From positions 248,001-312,000 of the forward strand of contig NZ_CP046915.1 of the NCBI RefSeq assembly GCF_009789675.1: a stretch of DNA of 64,000 nt, given 5' to 3'. Under the pieces are notes generated by a model. The model was not told the DNA's origin, ran no database searches, and saw only the letters and a program-made list of their open reading frames with translations. This document shows positions 25,018 to 34,411 of the stretch, in pieces. The translations under genes and the position numbers were made by a program. Each line of letters opens with the position of its first letter. The first letter of the stretch is position 1. The stretch is from Paraburkholderia acidisoli. Its GTDB lineage: Bacteria; Pseudomonadota; Gammaproteobacteria; Burkholderiales; Burkholderiaceae.

Positions 25018-25944
25018 ATGACGAGCAAGAAAAAAGCAACGCTGATCGGACTTATCGCCGTACTGCTGTGGGCGTCGATCGTCGCGCTCCTGCGCGGCGT
25101 GAGCGAAAGTCTCGGCGCAACGGGCGGCGCGGCCATGGTGTATTCGGTGGCCTCGGTGTTCCTCGTATTCACCGTCGGCTTTCCGAAACTGCGCGAATTT
25201 CCGCGCCGTTATCTGCTCTGGGGCAGCGTGCTGTTCGTCGCTTACGAACTCTGTTTATCGCTTTCCATTGGCTATGCGAATAACGGCCGTCAGGCGATCG
25301 AAGTCGGCATGGTCAATTATCTCTGGCCGACATTCACGCTGGTTTCCGCCATTCTGTTCAATAAGCAACGCGCGAATTGGCTGGTCGTGCCGGGCTTCGT
25401 TTTGTCGATGCTCGGCATCTGCTGGGTGCTGGGCGGCGACCAGGGTCTCGATTTGCCCGGCATGCTTGCCAATGTGAAAGACAATCCGCTCAGTTACGGC
25501 CTCGCTTTTCTCGGCGCGTTTATCTGGGCGGCGTATTGCACGGTCACGGCGCGCATTGCCCAAGGCAAGAACGGCGTGACGCTGTTCTTCATGCTGGTTT
25601 CGCTGGTGCTGTGGGTCAAATACGCGACGGAAGGCGGCGGCGCGATGCATTTCGATCTGCACGCCATCGTGTATCTGTTGCTGGCCGCCTGCGCAATGGG
25701 ATTCGGCTATGCCGCCTGGAACGTGGGCATTCTGCACGGCAACGTCACGGTGCTCGCGGGCGCGTCGTATTTCATTCCGGTGTTTTCGGCCGCGATTGCG
25801 GCCGTGCTGTTGCATGCGCCGCTCTCGTTGCCCTTCTGGCAAGGCGCGGTGATGGTGTGCGGCGGGTCGATCCTGTGCTGGATCGCCACGCGCAGCCGCC
25901 GCGACGACGTGGCCTTGCGTATGGAAGCAGAAAAAGGCTCGTAA
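25018..25944 (+). CDS. yddG: aromatic amino acid exporter YddG (DMT family)
   Basis: A 308-residue, ten-helix EamA/DMT transporter closely matching enterobacterial YddG. Shared stretches include KATLIGLIAVLLW, QAIEVGMVNYLWP, FIGAFIWAAYCTVT-like LGAFIWAAYCTVTAR, YAAWNVGILHGNVT and ALMVCGGSLLCW-like AVMVCGGSILCW. YddG exports aromatic amino acids and their analogues. The ATG at 25018 has AGGCAG upstream. It follows the PuuC-like gene by 108 bases on the same strand. Codon use is slightly more AT-rich than its neighbours (many AAT and TTA codons). Its presence at the end of a catabolic unit is odd and may be coincidence. Confidence 0.93.
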   Translation: MTSKKKATLIGLIAVLLWASIVALLRGVSESLGATGGAAMVYSVASVFLVFTVGFPKLREFPRRYLLWGSVLFVAYELCLSLSIGYANNGRQAIEVGMVNYLWPTFTLVSAILFNKQRANWLVVPGFVLSMLGICWVLGGDQGLDLPGMLANVKDNPLSYGLAFLGAFIWAAYCTVTARIAQGKNGVTLFFMLVSLVLWVKYATEGGGAMHFDLHAIVYLLLAACAMGFGYAAWNVGILHGNVTVLAGASYFIPVFSAAIAAVLLHAPLSLPFWQGAVMVCGGSILCWIATRSRRDDVALRMEAEKGS

Positions 25945-26090
25945 GACACACGCGGCGGAAAACCGAATACGCTTTCGGAACCAGAAATGACATCGCGCAC
26001 CGCACGCTTTATCCAGTAACGATAAAGCGAGGGTGCGCGTAGGTATTACGACCGGACCGCGGCGGAACCGCAGTAAAGCCGTGCCGAGAC

Positions 26091-26999
26091 TTAAGCGGCC
26101 GGCGTCGTTTCCGGCGTGTTCACCACGGCCGGCGCCGCCGCCGGAGCCGCGGCCGGTGCAACGCTAGCCGGTGCGCTCGCAGGCGTCTTCTTCACGGCCG
26201 GGCCCTTACGGGCGACCACTTTCTTCGCGGCCTTTTGCGGTGCAGCCTGTTCGGCGGCTGGCTTCGCAACCGCCTTCTTCGCGACCGTTTTCTTCACAAC
26301 CGCTTTCTTCGCGACAGCCTTTTCGGCGACAGCCTTCTTGGCCACGGCCTTCTTCGCTACCGGTTCTTTGACCGCGGCAGTCTTCGGAGCGGTCTTGGCG
26401 GCGGTCTTCACTGCGGCCTTTTTAGCTGCGGCTTTCTTTGCCGGAGCAGCCGGCTTCGTCGCCTTCGCTACCTTCGCACCCGCCGTTGCCGCGGCACCGT
26501 CAGCCTTGGCGATCAGAAACTTCGTGCGATCCTTCGCGCCCGCCAGCCATGCCGGCGCCGGACCGCGACCGCTCCACGTGGCGCCCGACTTCGGGTCGCG
26601 ATACAGCGCCGGTTGCGGGCCGCGCACATAGTTACCCGCAGCCGCCGACGCCTTTTTCGCCGGCGCCGCGCTCTTCACGCCGCCGTCGACCAGAAACTTC
26701 GAGCGGTCCTTCGCGCTGGCGATCCAGCCCGGCGCGCGGCCATGACCCGACCACGTTGCGCCCGACTTCGGATCGCGATACTTCGCCACCGCGCCCGTGC
26801 TTTTCGCAGCCGCCGCGGAACCCGGCTTGCGACCACGACGCTTGCCTGCATGAGATTCGATATCGCCGAGCGTCACGCCATGTTTATGCATCAGGTCGCG
26901 AATCTTTTCGAGCACGGCCGAAGATTTCGTAACGGCCAATGCTTCGGCTTGTGCCTGAAGCTTTGCGATTTTTGCCTGGATCGATTCGAGCGTCGCCAT
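26091..26999 (-). CDS. H-NS family protein with two DNA-binding cores and a histone-H1-like tail
   Basis: A 302-residue nucleoid protein, over twice the usual H-NS length. Residues 1-50 are the oligomerisation helix (ATLESIQAKIAKLQAQ). Two near-identical AT-hook-like cores follow: YRDPKSGATWSGHGRAPGW (74-92) and YRDPKSGATWSGRGPAPAW (133-151), each ending KDR(S/T)KFL. Residues about 165-302 are almost all Lys, Ala, Val, Thr and Pro, arranged as AKKA, VAKKAV and KKTVAKK repeats like histone H1 tails. The protein should bind AT-rich DNA and silence it, with the tail adding nonspecific compaction. It lies alone on the minus strand. Confidence 0.92.
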   Translation of the reverse strand: MATLESIQAKIAKLQAQAEALAVTKSSAVLEKIRDLMHKHGVTLGDIESHAGKRRGRKPGSAAAAKSTGAVAKYRDPKSGATWSGHGRAPGWIASAKDRSKFLVDGGVKSAAPAKKASAAAGNYVRGPQPALYRDPKSGATWSGRGPAPAWLAGAKDRTKFLIAKADGAAATAGAKVAKATKPAAPAKKAAAKKAAVKTAAKTAPKTAAVKEPVAKKAVAKKAVAEKAVAKKAVVKKTVAKKAVAKPAAEQAAPQKAAKKVVARKGPAVKKTPASAPASVAPAAAPAAAPAVVNTPETTPAA

Positions 27000-27093
27000 T
27001 GCGTAACTATCCTTTTTGTTTATTCCTTGTTCAGGAACTCAGTGAATTTGACGCACTATGCCACATCGCGCGATGAAATGTGGCGTTTCGGTG

Positions 27094-27423
27094 TTATGCC
27101 GGCGAAAAAACTATCGCGCCATGATTCATTGCCTGCGCAAATGAACGATTGAATCGATAAGTCTGGCCGTTAATAGTCAGCTCATTGCCACCCGAATGGG
27201 TGGCTTCCAGAATCTTTCCGACCATCGCATTACGAATGACACCACAGCGTTTCCAGTCAGTGGATTCCTCTCCGGCATCGCCGAGCCAGACATCGCTTTT
27301 CTCACTGCCGGAGCGCACCAGAATGAGGTTGGCGCCCGCGTCCAGCGAGCGCTCCAGCCATTCGGCAAGCGTCATCAGCGCTTCTGTTTCAGCATCGATC
27401 GGTCCGCGATTCGACGAGTCCAT
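27094..27423 (-). CDS. small hypothetical protein (109 aa)
   Basis: I do not recognise this family. The ATG at 27421-27423 has GAGG eight bases upstream. The protein is acidic at its start (MDSSNRGPIDAETEALMTLAE), has a helix-rich first third and a strand-rich second half (NELTINGQTYRFNRSFAQAM), and no signal peptide or membrane segment. It lies 94 bases upstream of the H-NS gene on the same strand, so it could share a transcript. The composition is less GC-biased than in flanking genes. Confidence 0.6.
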   Translation of the reverse strand: MDSSNRGPIDAETEALMTLAEWLERSLDAGANLILVRSGSEKSDVWLGDAGEESTDWKRCGVIRNAMVGKILEATHSGGNELTINGQTYRFNRSFAQAMNHGAIVFSPA

Positions 27424-27549
27424 ACATTACCTCGGTAGTGGCAGCGGCATGCGTGCATCCGGCGATGCACATCCCTTCGCGCATCGTACCCGAGTCGCGC
27501 TCGCCATGGATTACCAGAGTCCGCTCGAATACCATCGTCACCGAATGCA

Positions 27550-27578
27550 AAAATGCCCCGAAGTCACTCGGGGCATTT
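27550..27578 (-). terminator. terminator after the exported hydrolase gene
   Basis: ATGCCCCGA and TCGGGGCAT pair around AGTCAC. On the minus strand the stem is followed by TTTTTG, about 65 bases past the hydrolase stop. Confidence 0.82.
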
Positions 27579-27642
27579 CGGCGTATTACAGCGCGGTTGG
27601 CGTTGGCACTGCGAAACCCAGCCGGCAATTAAACCGCCACTT

Positions 27643-28416
27643 TCATTGCGCCGGTTGTCCCGCGGCTTCCAGAATGAGATTCGCGACCTGTTGCGGATGA
27701 GACAGCAGCGAAACATGGCTCGAATCGACTTCTATCGTGTGCGCTTTCATACGCTGCGCCATGAAGCGTTCGAGATCGGGATTGATCGTACGGTCTTCGG
27801 TCGAGACGGCGTACCAGGTGGGTTTGTCGTGCCAGGCGGCCACGGTCGTTTTGGCCATGGTGATCGCTCGGCCCATCGGCTGTTGCACGGCGTAGTAAGT
27901 TTCGGCCTCGGCCGCGGGCAAATCGCCCGCAAAGTCTTTCACGAACGCCTGCTCCGAAAGCTTGCCGTAGTCGCCCGACCATTGCAGACCCGCCGAAGCG
28001 GGCGCGGCCGCGAACTTGTGCGTGAGCGCCGGATAATCTTCGCCCGCGTCGGGCGCGCGCGCCGCGATGTACACGAGGCCGGACACCTTGGGGTCGTCGC
28101 CGGCCTGGCTGATGACCATGCCGCCGTACGAGTGCGCGACGAGCAACGCCGGGCCGTCCTGCTGCGCGAGGGCGCGCTTCACCGCGTCGACGTCGGCGTC
28201 GAGCGAGGTCGTGGGGTTTTGCACCGAGGTCACGTGCAAGCCTTTGGCCTGCAAGAGCGGAATGACTTTCGCCCAGCTCGACCCGTCGGCATACAGACCG
28301 TGCACGAGCACGACGTTCTTGACCGGCGTGCCGAGGGCGGGGTCGGCCCACGCGGCATGGCCCGCGAGTGCGACGGAAAGTGCGAGTAATGCCTTGGCGG
28401 CCAGGCGGAATTGCAT
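27643..28416 (-). CDS. exported alpha/beta hydrolase
   Basis: A 257-residue hydrolase. The signal peptide (MQFRLAAKALLALSVALAG, then AAWADP) points to the periplasm. The fold shows VVLVHGLYADGSSWAKV, the nucleophile elbow in VAHSYGGM, an acid in STEDRTINP and a histidine in DSSHVSLLSHP. It resembles esterase-like proteins of the EstC/salicylate-esterase kind, but the substrate is open. AAGGAGAATGAC places the ATG at 28414-28416. It is monocistronic, with its own terminator, and divergent from the phosphate transporter. Confidence 0.87.
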   Translation of the reverse strand: MQFRLAAKALLALSVALAGHAAWADPALGTPVKNVVLVHGLYADGSSWAKVIPLLQAKGLHVTSVQNPTTSLDADVDAVKRALAQQDGPALLVAHSYGGMVISQAGDDPKVSGLVYIAARAPDAGEDYPALTHKFAAAPASAGLQWSGDYGKLSEQAFVKDFAGDLPAAEAETYYAVQQPMGRAITMAKTTVAAWHDKPTWYAVSTEDRTINPDLERFMAQRMKAHTIEVDSSHVSLLSHPQQVANLILEAAGQPAQ

Positions 28417-28777
28417 GTCATTCTCCTTGTAGCGGGGTGGTGGTCTCGCGCTCAATGGCGCGTCACTGGCACTAACACGGCGTCGTGCGGCTTATTCCAG
28501 AGAATTTTCACGAGACTCATTGCGCGCGAGGCCGGCTCATGTCGACCGAGAAGCGAAGTCGAATTGATTGGCGCGCTCGTCATCGTCTATTTACTTAGCC
28601 ATCCCAATCATTTTTCCCACACGTAAGCGCATCGGGCCACGCATCTGGAATCGCTCGGGAGAAAAATAGGGTCACGCTGTCATGCAAGATTCACGCTCGC
28701 GGGCATGCCGCTCGCGTGATAGCCGGGCGGCGCGTCGGCACAACGAGCGCTCTCTTCCTTTCCTGCAAGGACCTGAC
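28417..28777. other. divergent promoter gap, hydrolase and Pit
   Basis: About 360 bases lie between an exported hydrolase (minus) and a phosphate transporter (plus). I found no gene, clear palindrome or Pho box in it. Confidence 0.5.
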
Positions 28778-30193
28778 ATGCTCGCTCACTTTGCTCCGTC
28801 GTCGGCCGTGATCGTCGCGATGCTCGTCGTGTGTCTCGTCATGGTGCTCGCGTTCGAGGCAAGCAATGGCTTTCACGACTCGTCGAACGCGGTCGCCACG
28901 GTGATCTACACGCATTCGCTACAGCCGGTTCAGGCAGTGGTCTGGTCCGGCGTGATGAATCTGATCGGCGTGCTGGTGGGCGGCATTTCCGTCGCTTATG
29001 CGCTCGTCGAAATCCTGCCGCCCGATGTGCTTACGCCCCCCGACGGCGCGCCCGCCGTGCCGATGCTCGTCGCCATCTTCGCTTCGGCGCTGTTCTGGAA
29101 CGTGCTCACGTGGGCCTTCGCGATTCCCAACAGCAGCTCGCACTGCGTGATCGGCTCGCTGATCGGCGTGGCCGCCGCCGACGCGCTCATCAAGTCGCGC
29201 AGTCTCGCGCAAGGCGTGGACTGGCATCAGATCTCGACGGTGCTCAAAGGGCTCGCGATCTCGCCCGTGCTGGGCTTCTTCATCGCGGGCGGCCTCTATC
29301 TCGCGCTACGGCTCATCGTGCGCAAAGGTCACCTGCTCGAACCGCCGAAGGAGAACCAGCCGCCGGTCTGGTGGCTGCGCGCTCTGCTCGTGCTGACCTG
29401 CACGACCGTGAGTTTTTCGCATGGCACCAACGACGGCCAGAAAAGTATCGGCCTCATCATGCTGACGATCATCGGCTTGCTGCCGGCCACTTATGCGCTC
29501 AATCCCGGCGCGGCCGAACAGATGGCGAAGCTGCCCGCTTACGCCACGCAGGCCGAGCCGCTGATCGCCGCGTATGGCGACGACATCAAGGCGCAAGGGC
29601 TCGCCGCCGCGCAGGCGCTCGCGCGCGCCCAGCCGCAACTTGCGCATCAGGCCGAGGAGCTACGCGCCGATCAACCGGCGGTCGACGGCGAACGCGCGAC
29701 GCGCTCGCAGTTGCGCGGCTATGTCTACGACGTGGTTTCGCAGATGAAGTACGTGAGCGAGCAGTCGAGCGTGCCCGCCCCGCAGCGCGCGCAAGCGAAG
29801 CAATTGCTCAAGTCGATGAGTCTGCCGGTGGAATACGCGCCGTGGTGGGTGCGTTTGCTGAGCGCCATCTGTCTGGGCGCGGGCACGATGGTGGGCTACA
29901 AGCGCGTGGTGCGCACGCTCGGCGAGCGGCTCGGCCGCCAGCACATGACGCCGGGCCAGGGCGCGGCCGCCGAACTCGTGGGTTCGGCGCTGATCGGCAC
30001 GGCGGGCTTCACGGGCTTGCCGGTGAGCACGACGCACATCATCACCTCGGGTATCGCGGGGACGATGGCCGCGAGCGGCCAGGGTGTGCAAGGCGGCATG
30101 ATCGTGCGCATCATCCTGACCTGGCTCATCACGCTGCCCGTGACGATCGGGCTCTCGGGCTTACTGTTCTATTTACTGGCGGGAAACTTCTAG
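28778..30193 (+). CDS. low-affinity inorganic phosphate transporter, Pit family
   Basis: A 471-residue membrane protein with about ten helices. The two inverted-repeat signatures of Pit/PiT transporters are present: FEASNGFHDSSNAVAT near the N-terminus and VSFSHGTNDGQKSIGLI in the middle. A soluble central loop (about 245-330) is followed by GTAGFTGLPVSTTHIITSG. It imports metal-phosphate by proton symport. The ATG at 28778 has GCAAGGACCTGAC upstream; the earlier in-frame ATG at 28682 would add an unlikely Arg-rich leader. No PhoU-like partner is next to it. Confidence 0.93.
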   Translation: MLAHFAPSSAVIVAMLVVCLVMVLAFEASNGFHDSSNAVATVIYTHSLQPVQAVVWSGVMNLIGVLVGGISVAYALVEILPPDVLTPPDGAPAVPMLVAIFASALFWNVLTWAFAIPNSSSHCVIGSLIGVAAADALIKSRSLAQGVDWHQISTVLKGLAISPVLGFFIAGGLYLALRLIVRKGHLLEPPKENQPPVWWLRALLVLTCTTVSFSHGTNDGQKSIGLIMLTIIGLLPATYALNPGAAEQMAKLPAYATQAEPLIAAYGDDIKAQGLAAAQALARAQPQLAHQAEELRADQPAVDGERATRSQLRGYVYDVVSQMKYVSEQSSVPAPQRAQAKQLLKSMSLPVEYAPWWVRLLSAICLGAGTMVGYKRVVRTLGERLGRQHMTPGQGAAAELVGSALIGTAGFTGLPVSTTHIITSGIAGTMAASGQGVQGGMIVRIILTWLITLPVTIGLSGLLFYLLAGNF

Positions 30194-30257
30194 GCGATCG
30201 ACGGCCTGCCGAAAACCGGAAGGGCGACGAAAAAACAACGAAATACCCGTGCGCCGT

Positions 30258-30614
30258 TCAGGTTGTCGCGCCTTGCAGCGCTTCCTGGCAGAGCACCATC
30301 ATGCGCTGAACCATGGTGGACGATTCGTTCAGATCCATGTCGTCGGTAAAAAGTACGGAGACGCTCGACAGGCGCACCGCCACGCCCGCGTCGAGCAGAT
30401 CGTCGCGGGCGATCTTCAGCGCGAGCTGACCGAGCAGCACGCGGTCGAGCCAGTGCATCGTCGCGTTCTGTTTGCGCAGCCAGCGATGCGTGCATTCGAC
30501 CACGTGATCGACACGCCACTCCTGCGTGAGCGCATACGAACCCGCGGCGATCGCCACCAGAAAACACAGCAGCTCGGGGCGCGCGCTCGTGGTGTCGGTG
30601 AATTCGAGTTTCAT
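30258..30614 (-). CDS. small hypothetical protein (118 aa)
   Basis: No family recognised. It starts MKLEFTDTTSARPELLCFLV with AGGGA upstream, contains one moderately hydrophobic stretch (LLCFLVAIAAGSYAL) and is otherwise helical and soluble-looking. It is convergent with the Pit gene, leaving a 64-base gap. An overlapping longer frame (30190-30780) looks like a shadow. Confidence 0.55.
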   Translation of the reverse strand: MKLEFTDTTSARPELLCFLVAIAAGSYALTQEWRVDHVVECTHRWLRKQNATMHWLDRVLLGQLALKIARDDLLDAGVAVRLSSVSVLFTDDMDLNESSTMVQRMMVLCQEALQGATT

Positions 30615-31138
30615 CGTGTAACGTCCCTAAATGCGGTCTCTCGTTGCGATACGTCGCGTGTTGGGCACGGCGGCGGCGCGAGAGGGATTTGACTCTGTTG
30701 CGCGCCAATCCGATAAGTTCCGCGGCCCGGCTTCGATTCACGCATGGTCCACTATCTGAGGCCAAAAATGCGTGCGTCAACCCACGAGAGGAACCGGCGA
30801 GCCTCGCCGCCTTGCTTGCCGCACATCCATGGCAACCTTCACGCCAACATTCACGGCGGCGACAATCAAAGGTAGCGCAAACCCGCGACGCGTGCAGTCA
30901 CGCAGGGCGGCGTTATGCCTGCGCTAACGGCGCGCGCTGGCCTTTCCTGAAAGACGTTCGTAAACCCATTCGTGAATTGCCGAAACTTCGCCTGGGATTT
31001 ACCCGAAGACGGCATGTTTTCTTTTTGACTCGCTTCCTTTATTCAGGTTGATTGCGTATCTTGTCTAGACAAGCTGCAAGGCGCCTGACAGTGCGCCTCC
31101 CGTCAGATTTCATCCGGCTCAATCACAGGAGTGTCGTC
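30615..31138. other. control region upstream of the opine-type transporter operon
   Basis: This 524-base gap has no convincing gene. Its right end carries TTGACT (31025-31030) and the palindrome CTTGTCTAGACAAG (31060-31073), both plausible promoter-operator parts. Confidence 0.55.
31060..31073 (+). promoter_or_regulatory. HutC-type operator palindrome
   Basis: CTTGTCTAGACAAG is a perfect 7-bp inverted repeat fitting the GT-N-TA-N-AC core of HutC-subfamily GntR regulators. It lies 66 bases before the binding-protein ATG. No HutC-like gene is in the window. Confidence 0.7.
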
Positions 31139-31990
31139 ATGCGGTCGATGTACAGCAAGTTGGCTAGAGGACTTATGAGCGCCGCCGTCGGCGCGGCGCT
31201 GTGCGGGGTCGCGCAGGCGAAAGACGTGACGATCGCGTTCGAAGGCGGCTACGCCCCCTGGAACCTCACGCTACCCGGCGGCAAGCTCGGCGGCTTCGAG
31301 CCGGAACTGGCGGAAAACCTCTGCGCGCGTGCCCAACTGAAGTGCAATTTCGTCGCGCAGGATTGGGACGGCATGATTCCCGGTCTGCAAGCCGGAAAGT
31401 TCGACGTCCTGATGGATGCGATCTCGATCACGCCCGAGCGCGAAAAGATTCTCGCGCTTTCGAAGCCGTATGCGTCCACGCCCGCGACCTTCGCCGTGAC
31501 CGACACGAAGATCCTGCCGAAGGCGAGCGCCGCCACGCCGCCGCTCACGCTCGCCAACGACGACAAATCCAACGTGCCCGCCGTACAGGTGCTGCGCACC
31601 GCGCTCAAGGGCAAGACCATCGGCATCCAGTCGGGCACGGTCTACACGCGCTTCATCAACGAAAACTTCAAGGACGTGGCGTCGATCCGCGTCTACAAGA
31701 CCTCGCCGCAACGCGACCTTGATCTGGCCAACGGCCGGATCGACGCATCGTTCGACGACGTGACCTACTATGCCGCCAATGCGGACAAGAAAGACGCCAC
31801 GCCCACGGTCACGGCCGGCCCGCTGATCGGCGGCCCGATCTGGGGTCCGGGCGAAGGCCTCGCGTTCCGCAAGCAGGACGCGGCGCTCAAGGCGAAGTTC
31901 GACGCGGCGATCACGGCCGCCATTGCCGACGGCACCGTGAAGAAGCTCTCCGAAAAGTGGTTCAAGACCGACGTGACGCCCGCGCACTGA
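31139..31990 (+). CDS. opine/basic amino-acid-type ABC binding protein (OccT/NocT/HisJ family)
   Basis: A 283-residue periplasmic binding protein. The signal peptide (MRSMYSKLARGLMSAAVG, then GVAQA-KD) precedes VTIAFEGGYAPWNL and FDVLMDAISITPEREKILA, which are marks of the polar amino-acid binding family. WGPGEGLAFRKQD near the C-terminus is usual for octopine/nopaline-type members. The ATG at 31139 follows AGGAGTGTCGTC. It heads a unit of two permeases, an ATPase and a lyase-superfamily protein. Because the downstream enzyme belongs to the histidine-lyase superfamily, a histidine derivative or betaine is an attractive but unproven ligand. Confidence 0.9.
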   Translation: MRSMYSKLARGLMSAAVGAALCGVAQAKDVTIAFEGGYAPWNLTLPGGKLGGFEPELAENLCARAQLKCNFVAQDWDGMIPGLQAGKFDVLMDAISITPEREKILALSKPYASTPATFAVTDTKILPKASAATPPLTLANDDKSNVPAVQVLRTALKGKTIGIQSGTVYTRFINENFKDVASIRVYKTSPQRDLDLANGRIDASFDDVTYYAANADKKDATPTVTAGPLIGGPIWGPGEGLAFRKQDAALKAKFDAAITAAIADGTVKKLSEKWFKTDVTPAH

Positions 31991-32010
31991 GCGGCGCGGC
32001 GCACGCACGA

Positions 32011-32067
32011 CACGGGCGCGCCAGCGGCCCGTGCAAGCGCGGCATCGTCGTCATGCGCCGATGCCGC
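32011..32067 (+). promoter_or_regulatory. two intercistronic hairpins after the binding-protein gene
   Basis: CACGGGC (32011-32017) pairs with GCCCGTG (32027-32033), and GCGGCATCG (32039-32047) with CGATGCCGC (32059-32067). No T tract follows. They lie between the binding protein and the first permease, where such stems usually stabilise the upstream message. Confidence 0.6.
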
Positions 32068-32095
32068 GCAACCTGACGCTTCAAGAGGTGGTGCA

Positions 32096-32818
32096 ATGGC
32101 TCTTTTGCAAATGCTCGGTTTCGGCTCGGAAGGCTGGGGCGGCGTGCTGCTGCTCGGCGCGCTCATGACCGTCGCGCTGACGATCGCCGCGCTCGCGATC
32201 GGCGCGGTGTTCGGCGCGCTCGTGGCGGCGGCGAAGCTCTCGCGCTTTCGCACGCTGCGCGTGATCGGCGACTTCTACACCACGGTATTTCGCGGCGTGC
32301 CCGAATTGCTCGTGATCTACCTGTTCTATTTCGGCGGCTCCTCGCTGGTTTCGTCGATCGGCCAGTGGTTCGGCGCCGACGGCTTCATCGGCGTGCCGCC
32401 CTTCGTGATCGGCGCGTTCGCGGTGGGCATGATTTCGGGCGCGTATCAGGCCGAGGTCTATCGCGCGGCCGTGATCGCGGTGTCGCGCGGCGAACTCGAG
32501 GCGGCGCGCGCGATCGGCATGCCCACGCTCGTGATGGCACGCCGCATTCTGATTCCGCAAGTGTTGCGCTTCGCCCTGCCCGGCATCGGCAATGTGTGGC
32601 AGCTGAGCCTCAAGGACTCGGCGCTGATCTCCGTCACCGGTCTCGCCGAATTGCTGCGCGCAAGCCAGGTCGCGGCCGGCTCGACGCACGACTACTTCCT
32701 CTTCTTCGTCGTGGGCGGCTTGCTCTATCTCGTCATGACGGGCGTGTCGAACCGCGTGTTCGGCCGGGCGGAAGCCATCGTCGGCCGCTCGTTCAAGCGC
32801 AACTTCGCACGTAACTGA
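32096..32818 (+). CDS. polar amino acid ABC permease, HisQ/OccQ-like
   Basis: A 240-residue inner-membrane permease with about five helices. The coupling loop ELEAARAIGMPTLVMARRI is the standard one for this family, and FYTTVFRGVPELLVIYLFYFG is its early signature. It starts at 32096 after AAGAGGTGGTGC. It pairs with the next gene to form the translocation channel. Confidence 0.92.
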   Translation: MALLQMLGFGSEGWGGVLLLGALMTVALTIAALAIGAVFGALVAAAKLSRFRTLRVIGDFYTTVFRGVPELLVIYLFYFGGSSLVSSIGQWFGADGFIGVPPFVIGAFAVGMISGAYQAEVYRAAVIAVSRGELEAARAIGMPTLVMARRILIPQVLRFALPGIGNVWQLSLKDSALISVTGLAELLRASQVAAGSTHDYFLFFVVGGLLYLVMTGVSNRVFGRAEAIVGRSFKRNFARN

Positions 32819-32846
32819 TACGCCGTTCCGGCAAGGCGCCCCCATC

Positions 32847-33593
32847 ATGCACATCGACTTCGACTTTTTATTCGATACGACGCGCCAGCTCGTCGCCGCG
32901 GTGCCGACCACGCTCGGGCTGTTCTTCGCCTCGCTCGTGATCGGCGGGCTGCTCTCGCTCGTGATCGTCACGCTGCGCGTGTCGCCGCACTGGCTGCCCA
33001 ACCGCTTCGCGCGCGCCTACATTCTGGTGTTTCGCGGCTCGCCGCTGCTGATCCAGATGTTTCTCGTCTACTACGGGCTCGGCCAGTTCGGCGTGATCCG
33101 CGAAAGTTTTCTGTGGCCCGTGCTGCGCGAGCCCTACGTGTGCGCCGTGCTCTCGCTCGCGCTGTGCACGGCGGGTTATACGGCCGAAATCATTCGCGGC
33201 GGTCTGATGGCCGTGCCGGTCGGGCAGATCGAAGCGGGCTACGCCATCGGGCTTTCGGGCTTCTCGCTGCTGCGCCGCGTGATCGGCCCGATCGCGCTGC
33301 GCCAATGCCTGCCCGCCTATTCGACCGAAGCCGTGCTGCTCGTGAAGTCCACGGCGCTCGCCAGTCTCGTTACCGTGTGGGAAGTCACGGGCGTCGCGCA
33401 GCAGATCATTCAGCAGACCTATCGCACCACCGAAGTGTTCATCTGCGCCGCGCTGATCTATCTGTGCCTCAACTTCATCGTCGTGCGCCTGATCGGGTTG
33501 CTCGAACGGCGTCTGTCGCGCCATCTGCGTGCCGCGCCCGCCGTCGCGCCCAGCCCGGCCCCCACGCTCGAAACGCAACGCGCCGCCTCCTGA
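32847..33593 (+). CDS. polar amino acid ABC permease, HisM/OccM-like
   Basis: A 248-residue permease. The first half contains [20 protein letters not shown], the second the coupling loop [19 protein letters not shown]. The short polar tail is Ala/Pro-rich. It begins 28 bases after the partner permease and ends 26 bases before the ATPase gene. Confidence 0.92.
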   Translation: MHIDFDFLFDTTRQLVAAVPTTLGLFFASLVIGGLLSLVIVTLRVSPHWLPNRFARAYILVFRGSPLLIQMFLVYYGLGQFGVIRESFLWPVLREPYVCAVLSLALCTAGYTAEIIRGGLMAVPVGQIEAGYAIGLSGFSLLRRVIGPIALRQCLPAYSTEAVLLVKSTALASLVTVWEVTGVAQQIIQQTYRTTEVFICAALIYLCLNFIVVRLIGLLERRLSRHLRAAPAVAPSPAPTLETQRAAS

Positions 33594-33619
33594 GCGCGCC
33601 TCAATTTTCGGAGAAACGT

Positions 33620-34411
<792 letters not shown>

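Noticed and set aside
30190..30780. 196-residue minus-strand frame overlapping the small hypothetical gene
   Set aside because: Starts far from any ribosome site and has shadow-like composition; the shorter frame 30258-30614 is better supported.
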